DNA of 64,000 nucleotides from contig QXCR01000058.1 of assembly GCA_004380135.1 (NCBI GenBank), positions 62,001 through 126,000 of the forward strand, written 5' to 3'. Of this stretch, positions 55,428 to 64,000 are shown piece by piece; within the stretch, counting starts at the first letter, position 1, and the number at the start of each line of letters is the position of its first letter. The notes beneath the pieces were generated by a model, which worked only from the letters and a program-made list of their open reading frames with translations, was not told the DNA's origin and searched no databases. The stretch is from Stemphylium vesicarium (Eukaryota; Ascomycota; Dothideomycetes; Pleosporales; Pleosporaceae). The position numbers and the translations under genes are program-made.

Positions 55428-56446
55428 ATGGCACAGACGGAACCAGACATCGATCGAAACCAGTGGTACGAGCTATGGGATGGAGCCTGGGCTGGAGAAA
55501 GTAATTCCACGGTGACAGGCACATTTCTCATCAACGGGGGTGGGACGAGAGGTGCTGTTTTCATCGATAGAGCAGATAACTCTTCGGCTGACCAGCGATG
55601 GCAATTTTTTCGAGTGAATTCTACCGCCTGGACGCTGCGCACGCAAGAAGGGGGAAGGAACGCATATATGTCTACCAAGCTCAGCGACACAGAAGAAACT
55701 AAAGGGAACACATCAGTGTACATGGCGTCAGGTGAAATCGCGGATGCCAGCGCGTATTGGGACATAAAACCACGTGACGACGATACCCGGACTTTCACAA
55801 ACCTCGTGAACGGGACGGGCTGGCGCACGATGATAAAGCCTGCCAATGGCTATGTTACAATGAGCGACAATTTCACGGCACCACAGCACGGACCGGGGCT
55901 CAACTTCCACAAAGTTGTTGCGATCGATGAAGACGCATTTTCGAGTATCGGAGTAAGCAGCATCCTTCTTGCTGGAAAACTTTGCGTATGCTAACTTATA
56001 AAAAACTAGTAGGCGCTGTAGTCGAAACATCGACTGCTGCCACAGGTTCTTCCACATCGTCAGCCACCGCTATCATTGGGCCTACCTCATCCACCGATTC
56101 AAGCACGAACAATACCCCAGAAGCCCCTTCTGGACTTTCCACTGGTGCAAAAGCAGGTATCGGGGCTGGCGCTGGCATCGCCGCGCTGATAGCGCTGGTG
56201 GTACTAGGCCTTTTCTTCTGGCGGAAACGAGGGCAGAAACAGCAGTATGCAAGGCGACCAGAAGAGCTACCGAACGACATGACTCATTATCAGGCTTCGC
56301 CATTCACGAAGTATGAGCTGAATCACGACGATGCAATCAAATACGAGTTGCCACACGATAACGCTGTGTCGGAGGTTCCGACCAATCAACGCCCTGCTGA
56401 GCTGTCTGGGCAAGGAGTGCAAGGGGGCATTCAGATGCGAAGTTGA
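55428..56446 (+). CDS. Lectin-like (ricin-B/beta-trefoil-like) single-pass membrane protein
   Basis: Two exons: 55428 to about 55944, and about 56010 to 56446. The donor is either gtatcg at 55945 or gtaagc at 55951, but only the former keeps frame with the second exon, so the join is uncertain. The first part looks like a beta-trefoil lectin domain (WYELWDG, ADQRWQFFRVN with a QxW motif, YWDIKPRD, WRTMIKP). A Ser/Thr-rich stalk follows, then a Gly/Ala-rich transmembrane segment (AGIGAGAGIAALIALVVLGLFF), a basic stop-transfer (WRKRGQKQQYARR) and a cytoplasmic tail. This layout matches fungal sensor-like proteins. No signal peptide is visible at the N-terminus (MAQTEPDIDRNQWY), which is odd for an outside-facing domain. 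Function unknown; carbohydrate binding is inference. Confidence 0.65.
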
Positions 56447-58150
56447 AAACAGTCTGCAAAACATTGTTATTCAAAGAGCTGCCATTGTATGTGGAGTAAA
56501 GGAGGTTGGCATCCATGAAAGGACGCCGACCAGAATCAGCAGATGGCTCGACTAGCTCGGTGGTCGATACAACGTTGGGAATCGTTAACACCCACCATCG
56601 GAGCTTAGAAACCGAAACACATAAACGGCATTCCTATGGGCTGTGTGGCTACTACTACCGCCGTCCGCCTCCAATGACCAAGCGCGAAAGCCTTCCAATC
56701 TTGCCGTGATTAAGAGATCTTGGGAGATACTTAACAGCTGGCGAGGAATCCTCATCAGCAGGCCTCCGAGTCTTGCCCCTGGAGTCACCGGCCGAGCGCA
56801 ATGCCCATATATGGCACACCACTTTTCATCGGAAAGACGTCAATCAATGTTCGTTTAAGAGAAGCGCGGTCGGGAAATGACACCAAGAAGAGGAGTTTGT
56901 CCCCGAAGACCCAGCATCGGCTCGCATACATAGACAACCAAACAATGTACCTCCGATTCCGACGACCGAAATTGAAATGCATATTCAAGATCAAACCTCG
57001 TCATATATGGGCCTCGTGTTCACTACATCCTATAGTGATCCGCCGCGTCGGTTGGAAAACTCCGAGATGAGGGGGGACTACTACCGGTTAAATAGCTGGG
57101 CCTTGGATCTGGCTACTCACCTGCATCGTGCATCTTGCTTGCATGCGTATGTAATCCCGCGGCTAATACTGTACCTGGACGTCCTAGCTCATGGTTGGCA
57201 TTACATTTTGCGTACTTCTCCGCCGGTACCAAAATATCTCATTGCACCGCGTAAAAGATGCAGAAAAGGTGGCGATTTTCAGCATTGCGCTGCACCTCGG
57301 TATGCTGAGAGGGTTTTCTTCATTCATTGTGGATTCGCTTGCGTAACTACACCTTCTTACCTGCCTGACTGGGAAGGTCTTGAAGCCTCTGGGCCGTCTT
57401 TCAAAAAACTTCTCTCATATTAGCCTTATCCTTGGTTCATACTCAACGTCTCGCCTGAGAGGATTTGGGGAAAGGAAGCCGTCTTGGCAACTTACCGGTG
57501 CAAGTATCAGCCCGCGACTACTGCAGAGCTGCCGATAGGCTATCTCATCGACATAGTTATCACACCACAATAAAATAGTAAAACAAAACACTCACATTGA
57601 CTTGCTGCACTATTTACGAAGTTTAGCTCTAGTCACAAAGACTACCACTGTACAACAGGCAAAAGCATAGACGTGATAGCAAATTTGGCCTTGGACTCTG
57701 AACTTCTCGTATATTCTCACTCATCCTTCGATACACGTATGACCCCACAATCTTACAGGCCCTTTTCCAGGTACACAGTCGAGTTTAGCCTCTGCATGAC
57801 GAAGCCTGCGTCTACCGGTTTACTCTCGCTACACAGAGCACATCGTTTGCTGTCCATATATACAGTTTTTGATTTCTTTCTTGCACGTGGAAGGATTCCA
57901 GTCCACAAATTAACACGCCATCTAAGCATACTACTCTGCATACACACACAAGTCTTGCATACGAACCATGCAGATCGCGGTTGTAAGGATTCGAGCAGCA
58001 GGTGCGCGGACTGCGGCGCTTACTCACTATGGTGTTGACCCTGGAGATTGTATATAAATAAGGGCAAGTCTTGCCGCACTGTATGAAGGGGAATTGAGTC
58101 AGTCATCTTTGCTTGAGAGGTGAACATCACTTCATTCGACGTACACGACG
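56447..58150. other. Long intergenic region (about 1.7 kb)
   Basis: No gene is supported; only short overlapping frames without motifs occur. A TATA-like box near 58051 belongs to the tyrosinase promoter and is listed separately. Confidence 0.5.
58051..58060 (+). promoter_or_regulatory. TATA-like box of the tyrosinase gene
   Basis: The sequence tatataaata lies 100 bases before the tyrosinase ATG at 58151, a usual position for a fungal core promoter element with a short leader. Confidence 0.5.
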
Positions 58151-59468
58151 ATGGCAGAATTCAACCTAAGAACGTTGTATGCCATCTTCGCATCGCTCTC
58201 GCTCCTCCACGTCCTAGCCGCTGCAGATGCAGTCAGCGACCTCCAAACCAAAGGGCGCGCAGCCATAGACGCAGCAATAGCAAAGTCTCCAACATGCACC
58301 AAAGACCAAATCCGCATACGACGAGAATGGTAAACCACCCCGTCCCGTCCCGTCCCGTCCCACCCGCCCATCTTCCACATAAAAAGCTAACCCAGCACCC
58401 AAGGGGCGACATAACCGCCTCCGAAAAATATGCCTACATCGCCGCCGTGCAGTGCCTAACCAGCAGCCCTTCTAAACTTCCCGCAGCACAGTATCCCGGT
58501 GCCAAAACGCGCTTCGACGATTTCGTCGCCATCCACATGAAGAACACGCTCAGCATCCACAGCACGGGGAGCTTTCTCTCCTGGCACCGCTACTTTACGT
58601 ATGCGTATGAAAACGCGCTGAGAGTCGAGTGCGGATACAATGGCACGCAGCCGTACTGGGATTGGGGGCGTTATGCTGCGAGTCCCGAGACGAGTCCCGT
58701 GTTTGATGGCAGCGAAACGAGTATGAGTGGCCAGGGTGAGAGGGTGCAGCATAGTAGTAATGGAATTAAGCCTGCGGGGATGGGGGGTGGGTGTATTGCT
58801 AGTGGGCCGTTTAAGGGGATGATGGTGAATCTTGGGTGAGCATTTTCTTCCTTGTATCTTGAAATGTTTTAAGAGGGGATGGAAAAGAGGCTCACTGACA
58901 CATTGGACAGGCCCGTGGCTGCTGCAGATGCTCCAGCTCCACCGAGGAATCCCCGCACAGATGGTTACGGATACAATCCTCGCTGCATCAAGCGCGATAT
59001 TAGCAATTATCTCACCCAGCTCTATGCTACAACACCTAAGATCGCTTCTCTCATCACGGGCCAAAAGACGATTGGTCCGTTCCAGGATGCCATGCAAGCG
59101 CCGACTGGTGTTCACGGTGCGGGTCATTTCACTGTCGCTGGAGATCCTGGGAGCGACTTTTACACTTCGCCGGGTGGTAAGTCAATTCAGACTTCTAGGA
59201 CTAACCGTGAACTAACTTGTGTGTTGTAGACCCATATTTCTACCTGCATCATGCCATGGTCGATCGGACGTGGTACATTTGGCAGTCGCAGGATTTCGCA
59301 AACAGGCAGCAGGTTATTGCGGGTGGCACATTGATGATGGGAGGTGGACGAGCGCAGAGCTTGGAGGACAATGTTGATTTGGAGGTGCTGAACGTGGATG
59401 GAAAGGCGTACAAGATCAAGGAGTTGGTCAGCACGGTTGCGGGACCGTTTTGTTACATCTACGAGTAA
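58151..59468 (+). CDS. Secreted tyrosinase-family copper enzyme
   Basis: Exons 58151-58329, 58404-58835, 58911-59176 and 59230-59468 give 371 residues. A signal peptide covers about residues 1-25 (LYAIFASLSLLHVLAAADA). The CuA site has H104, H112 and H121 (FVAIHMKNTLSIHSTG, FLSWHRYF), the third in the typical W-H-R-Y-F context. The CuB site has HGAGHF (H-X3-H) and later YLHHAMVDRTW. The length fits the short secreted fungal tyrosinase-like class without the C-terminal lid domain of classical tyrosinases. It may oxidise phenols or act in secondary metabolism; activity is not provable from sequence. Intron 1 contains repeated cgtcc units. It lies in the gene-poor block with the Rieske and lectin-like genes. 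Confidence 0.9.
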
Positions 59469-61176
59469 GATGGGCAGCTACTTAGTACCTCTCGCAACAC
59501 GGGCAAGCATTAGCAATCGTCTTCGCAAAGAGAATATGACGTGACATCTGATAGTCGAGCATGTCAGCACAGCACGTGGTGAAATTGTGAAAATAACTAT
59601 GTAATGTATTGATGGTCCTCAGATTAGCTCTCCTGCTGTCCTCAGAAGGAACCTCATTCGTTCCCCATTGATCAGTCTCTCGACCTCTCAACAGGCAATA
59701 AGCGGGCTCCTCAACTCGACTTTGGCTTTGATGCCCCACAGGGACATCATCACTGGACCCCTTTCTGCCTGTCTGTAAAACAGGACTTTGCAAAGAAAGA
59801 CAACCCACCTACAGTAGCACCGACTCCCAAACCAACCAGCCCCAACGACAACGACCACGCTCCCCCACACATGCGATGCCCAGAAGGCAAAGGCGCTCGG
59901 ATTGAAAACTACATGTTGATTGTCATTAGCGAGCAGCGTCCTCCAAGCTTGTTAGGCAAGGTAGCACGGCGCTTCGACTCTTTTACTCTGTCCTCAGTGC
60001 GCGGTGAGAAAGGTTGAGGCTGCGGTCTGTGGTGAAGGTGAACCCAGTAGCTTTGCGAAACCACCCGTAACCCATCGCGGTGCAATGATGAGTTGGGTGA
60101 AGTGGCTGCACCTAGTATGATGGCGCACTCCCTCCGCTTTCCGTTCTTGTTTGTCATGCAGTGAGACGCTGGAGGTGATTAGTCTCCAGCATCGCCTTGT
60201 GACGAAGGTTTGTCGTTCATTGGGATCTGGCGGGCGTTAGCTTCTGCGGCGTCAAAATGATATTTCGCGTGCCGCTATCGCGCAACTGCAAAGGACATAT
60301 TGCAAGGATATGGCAGTTTGGAAGAAGCAAGCATCGGTGGGTACTTACTCGCAGCTCGGGTTGTGGGTAGTGAGAGAAGGCTGTCCAACGCGCCAAAAGT
60401 TAATCAGGCGCGCGCAGTCACGGGCCAGGCTAGGATCGCGCTAGTGACGTAAGCTGGATCCCACTCTCCCGTCATCGACAGCAGATGTCAGACCTACCCA
60501 GACGGGAAGCTGCGTCTTGGCAACCCCATAGCCCCATAAATGCGGTGTTTACATCCGCCCTGTATAAAGACCGCCCATCTTCCCTCGAAGCTCTAGCCTG
60601 CTTCCCCCAACTTCGAACGTCAAAAGAGTTTCTTCTGTCAAATCGCATCACCAGTGCCAAAGCTTGCACTGGATATTGCATAATGAAGTTGTCGGGACAA
60701 ACCTTGAGGGATCTATGAAGATCTTGACGTATTTCAGTGCGAATCGCGCACTCAGAATTTGTGCATCCGACATCATGGCCGCTCCTCCACTCCATGCAGC
60801 TAGGCCACCTAAATCGGATGCCAGAACAATCCTCAACCCACTCCACTTGCTTTCATCGACAGCCTCTGAGTTTCACCGTGCAGAGACCTGTTATTATGAG
60901 CGGAGACATTATGTTCGTTTTGATCAATTCATTGTGATGTGTAGTTTCGAGTTGTACGCTAGGGAGGAGAGTAATATGATATACTGCAGAGGAACCAACA
61001 ATGCGCATGGCCATTCCCAGGCCATTTTTACCCAGCTAACTCCATCATTCAACCCTATACAATGCAGTCCAGTCGTTCTCATCCCCAACCTCGACGCAAC
61101 CATCGACCTGTATCAGAGGACGACTCTTCCAAACACGCTTTTTCTGGCCCTTGAACTTCAGATACGAGCTATTCCC
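59469..61176. other. Long intergenic region (about 1.7 kb)
   Basis: Between the tyrosinase (+) and the L-type lectin (-), so both 3' ends lie here. The short frames lack recognisable content. I see no RNA gene. Confidence 0.5.
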
Positions 61177-62374
61177 CTAGAAACGGTCTCTTTGCCTCGT
61201 CCTGTAGACGGTGTAGCCCACGTACGCACCAGTCAGCGCTAGACCAAAGAGCACGAATTTCATGAAGAACCATGTCCAGCCTCCACCACTGGGGTTCTTC
61301 TCGCGGGTCATGGACGAGGCGGTCTTACCACCTGAGCCTCCCGAAGATGAAGTCGAGCCTGGGTTCTTCTTGTAGAGGTTCATTGACTTTACGGAAACGA
61401 TGTCGTGGTTATCGGAGAGTTCACCGGTTTCGGCGGAGAAGCCCAGGTATGCGACGGGTGGGACCTTGAAGTTTGGAATTTCGAAGCATTGGGTCCATTC
61501 GCCTTCGGACTTGTACTGGAGCTCGAGGCGGAGGTATTGCTCTTGGAAGTATGTAAGGCGAGCCTTGGTAGCGACTTGAGCGTTGCGGATTCCACGGGCC
61601 TGATTCACTTGTCAGCATGCGCAAGTTGGGTAAATTGGAGGAATGCATACCGAGCATCCGGCAACCTCGTTGGCCTTGCCGTCATTGTCCTTGTCATAGA
61701 CCGTGTTGCCATCACCGTTCATAGCCATGATATAGGGGAATACGGTGCCCGGGCGGTTGTTCTTGTAGGTGTCGAAGAAGAGACCGAGGCCCTCGAACTT
61801 GTCGGTATGGCCGAAGACGTTTCCTGGCTGCGCGCGCTGCTTGGTAAGCCACATGGCAAAGCCATCACCATAGAGATTTCCTTGTCCGTGGATCTTGAAC
61901 TCGAATGTGATCTACTTGTGTGAGCCTCGTGTGTGCCAAATGGCCTGTCGCGGTACCAACCTCCCAGTTTGTGGCCGTCAGAGGGACTCTCGAGAATAGC
62001 CAGCCGTCGCGCGAAGGCTTGTCCGAAGCGAGTCGAATGTACTTATCAGTCCGAATAATGGTGTCTCCTCCAAAGTCCCACCAACGACTTTGCATGTCCG
62101 AATCGAGGTATGGCTGTAGGAAGCGTTAGCGTAAGTTCCAATCCGCTCCTCGTATGGGTATATACGGAGAGAAGAGGCGACTTACAGGCTCGAGGCTGTG
62201 TGTCCGCAGCTACATGTTGGTTAGCGACAATGGCCTTGAGATTATCGTGTAGCAGCAACCCACCGAGATGGCTTTGATGTCAGGGTCCTCGCTCAGTCCC
62301 CCAGACCGCGCCCATGCGCCCGTCCAAGTCCCTGCCAGCAAGCACAAGCTCGTCCATGGTCTTGCGAACAACAT
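61177..62374 (-). CDS. L-type lectin cargo receptor (Emp46/47, ERGIC-53/VIP36 family)
   Basis: Five minus-strand exons, 62264-62374, 62186-62209, 61961-62113, 61651-61911 and 61177-61599, give 323 residues. The second exon is only 24 bases but keeps frame (LRTHSLEP). A signal peptide spans about residues 1-22. The L-type lectin domain follows (WWDFGGDTIIRTDKYIRLA, then GDGFAMWLTKQ). It carries the calcium/sugar-binding loop FFDTYKNNRPG and DGNTVYDKDNDGKAN. After a Ser/Gly-rich linker comes one transmembrane segment (WFFMKFVLFGLALTGAYVGYTVY) and a short cytosolic tail RTRQRDRF. Such receptors cycle between ER and Golgi carrying glycoproteins. The tail lacks a classical KKXX. It is divergent to TIM13. 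Confidence 0.9.
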
Positions 62375-62758
62375 GGTCGCACGCCTTCCTCCTGTTGTTT
62401 GGGGCCAGCTATCCCCAAGCTACCAAGTGGGTATTGGCGCGCCGAAAGAATGGAAGAAGACTCTGCTCCTGTAATCGACGAAGAATAAAGCCTCAGGGGG
62501 GTTGAGGCTGCGAGAAGAGGATAACGGCACGGGTTGGCGACTCGAACGTGCTGGAGTTCTCAAGGTGAATCTTGGGGATCGGAAAGGCCACTCTATCACC
62601 TCCGCGTGTAATGCAGGGGTCCTGCGCTGCGCAACTACGCTAGCGAGGGCCGCTCTTGACGTCGACAACTTTTCAAGACAAAAGTCACCAGCCACCACCA
62701 ACGTTATCGCAATCCTCCAATCCGCACCTTAATACTACCAAAACACCAAATACGAATC
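62375..62758. other. Bidirectional promoter region of the L-type lectin and TIM13
   Basis: A 384-base spacer lies between divergent start codons. No coding region is supported. Confidence 0.5.
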
Positions 62759-63124
62759 ATGGACTCATTCGGCAGCGGTCCCAGCGACCCAAAGACGGCG
62801 GTTATGCGCCAAGTGCAGCAAGAGGCTGCCATGCAGAACGCGCGCATGCTCGTTGAGGTATGATGATATCTGAAAGAGCTTATACATGCTCTTCTGCTGT
62901 AATTATTTATATATACATTTACCAACATACCACAGAAACTCAACGAACACTGCTTCGAGCGCTGCGTTCCCAAGCCCGGCACATCCCTCTCCAAAGGCGA
63001 AGAAAACTGCTTCACGGCATGCATGGAAAAATACATGAGCGCATGGAACACAGTCAGCAAGCAATACGTCGGCAGGATACAGCGGGAGAGTGCGCAGGGA
63101 GGCCACGCTGTACAGAACTTGTAA
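62759..63124 (+). CDS. TIM13: Small Tim chaperone Tim13
   Basis: Exons 62759-62857 and 62936-63124 (78-base AT-rich intron) give 95 residues. The twin CX3C motif is present (CFERC and CFTAC) with the usual spacing of about 17 residues. The context is typical of Tim13 (NEHCFERCVPKPG, LSKGEENCFTACMEKYM). Tim13 forms a hexamer with Tim8 in the mitochondrial intermembrane space and escorts hydrophobic precursors to the TIM22 route. The cysteines are oxidised by Mia40. The N-terminal helix contains MRQVQQEAAMQNARMLVE. Confidence 0.94.
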
Positions 63125-63366
63125 AAAATTGGATTGACGTCAGAAGGCGAGGTTTTCTGAATGAAGAGCGCCTTAGCGAGGCAATTGATATCTCGCTTTT
63201 CCAGGGCGCATAGAAGTTGTGAGACGCCGCGTCTGTACGAGTATGGAGTAACGACACCATCCGACATGCAGCGGATTGGTATGAAAATGTACTATACTGT
63301 GTACAATTAACCAGCAAGAGCTGTATACAAAGACAAAATGATGTGCCAAGAATGCATTCCCCGCGC
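63125..63366. other. Short convergent spacer
   Basis: Convergent 3' regions of TIM13 (+) and NUC1 (-). No gene seen. Confidence 0.5.
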
Positions 63367-64000
63367 TCACTTCTTGCCAAACGACTTCTGCCTCTCTGCG
63401 TATTCCTTGACAATGACGCTGCAGTTAACCTCCTGACATAGCCTCTTCCGCCTCTCGGAGCTCAGCTTCGTAGCGAATTCCAGTCCACTCGCCCTCTCCA
63501 CGGCCTCGAGCGGCACTTCAAAGTCGGTCAATGGCTTGTGGCTTGGGATGACTGCGTTGGGCAGCACAAAGGCACCCAGCGCAACTTTGCCGCCCAGCTT
63601 ACCGTCCTCAGCGAAGATGACTTTGTAGAAATGTGTAGGCACAGCGACATTGGGTGGTGAGCCGATGACCTCGTATGAGACGCGCCACTTGCCATCAGCC
63701 TCGCGCTTGGGGAGGTACAGCGGGCCGGTTACGACGCGGACAGAGGGGTAGTTGTGCGTAAGCCTACGGCAGAAGTCTTCGAAATGCGCCCAGTAATCGC
63801 GGTTGAAGCCATCGCCTACTTGCGGGCACATGTTGCTCAAGGCGAATGTGGCATCCATGGCCTCTTGACTCCACTTTGCGTCGGCTGCGGGCACTTGGTG
63901 GCCTCTGTCGTAGCCGCTGCGGAAGTAGTCCTTGAGCTTTGCGCGGAACATTTCAGGGATTGTTACGTCCTCGACGAAGACGCTGTGCTTCCGGTCGGCA
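63367..64000 (-). CDS. NUC1: Mitochondrial DNA/RNA nuclease, EndoG/Nuc1 type (5' part beyond window)
   Basis: The minus-strand frame is open to the window edge (upstream of the Met at 63951 it continues ADRKHSVFVEDVTIPE), so the start lies outside. The visible 210 or so residues contain the catalytic DRGH motif (YDRGHQVPAAD), then FALSNMCPQVGDGFNRDYW with the Asn that holds the metal, and the conserved VVTGPLYLP strand. The C-terminal part (GKVALGAFVLPNAVIP, LEAVERASGLEF) is typical of fungal Nuc1. Nuc1/EndoG is an inner-membrane-associated nuclease active on DNA and RNA. The second Gln-Val-Pro-Ala after DRGH (usually Gln-Ala-Pro-Ala) is a mild variation. Confidence 0.9.
   Translation of the reverse strand, partial: ADRKHSVFVEDVTIPEMFRAKLKDYFRSGYDRGHQVPAADAKWSQEAMDATFALSNMCPQVGDGFNRDYWAHFEDFCRRLTHNYPSVRVVTGPLYLPKREADGKWRVSYEVIGSPPNVAVPTHFYKVIFAEDGKLGGKVALGAFVLPNAVIPSHKPLTDFEVPLEAVERASGLEFATKLSSERRKRLCQEVNCSVIVKEYAERQKSFGKK

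Noticed and set aside
1..64000. CRISPR arrays, operons, ribosome binding sites, insertion sequences
   Set aside because: The sequence is eukaryotic with spliceosomal introns; no regularly spaced direct repeats, no transposase or integrase domain, and no terminal inverted repeats were recognised.

Overview
The window looks like nuclear DNA of a filamentous ascomycete. Most genes carry short introns of about 45-130 bases with GT...AG ends and CTAAC/CTGAC-like branch sites. The gene content is typical of Pezizomycotina: a WSC stress sensor, a Zn2Cys6/MHR regulator, a Num1/ApsA-type PH protein, a secreted tyrosinase, a fungal Rieske oxygenase and a fungal Acinus-like protein. The class Dothideomycetes (Pleosporales) is my best guess, but it rests on general resemblance, not a search.

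Layout. 1-3.0 kb: no convincing gene, one GAA microsatellite. 3.0-12.9 kb: WSC sensor, F-box protein, Gcs1-type ArfGAP, an unrecognised secreted Cys/Thr-rich protein with two 'HPW' modules, and the mitochondrial ribosome-assembly GTPase Mtg1. 12.9-17.8 kb: a gene-poor stretch with decayed minus-strand coding remnants. These include two tandem inverted copies of the 3' end of the HPW gene and a larger pseudogene with in-frame stops. 17.8-31.8 kb: Acinus-like SAP/RSB protein, an Ost-alpha/TMEM184 membrane protein, a Zn2Cys6 regulator, a dihydroxyacetone-synthase-like transketolase, a possible small membrane protein, mitoribosomal protein L46 type, and CCT theta. 32-40.4 kb: a disordered hypothetical protein, an alpha/beta hydrolase, another coiled-coil/disordered protein, a long empty gap, and the splicing factor Cwc24. 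41.6-52.6 kb: a large Num1/ApsA-like cortical anchor, Isy1, and the head-to-head ribosome-biogenesis pair NIP7 and NOC3. 52.7-59.5 kb: an accessory-looking block with a Rieske oxygenase, a lectin-like single-pass membrane protein and a secreted tyrosinase, separated by long gaps. 61.2-64 kb: an L-type lectin cargo receptor, Tim13, and a mitochondrial EndoG/Nuc1-type nuclease that runs off the right edge.

Housekeeping functions dominate: ribosome assembly (Mtg1, Nip7, Noc3, L46), splicing (Acinus-like, Cwc24, Isy1), mitochondria (Mtg1, L46, Tim13, Nuc1) and the secretory pathway (ArfGAP, L-type lectin). The regulator-transketolase neighbours and the Rieske/tyrosinase block are the only candidates for functionally linked accessory genes. 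The most unusual material is the HPW-module secreted protein and the decayed array next to it. Exon boundaries were read by eye from splice signals and reading-frame continuity. No alignment, expression or database evidence was available.
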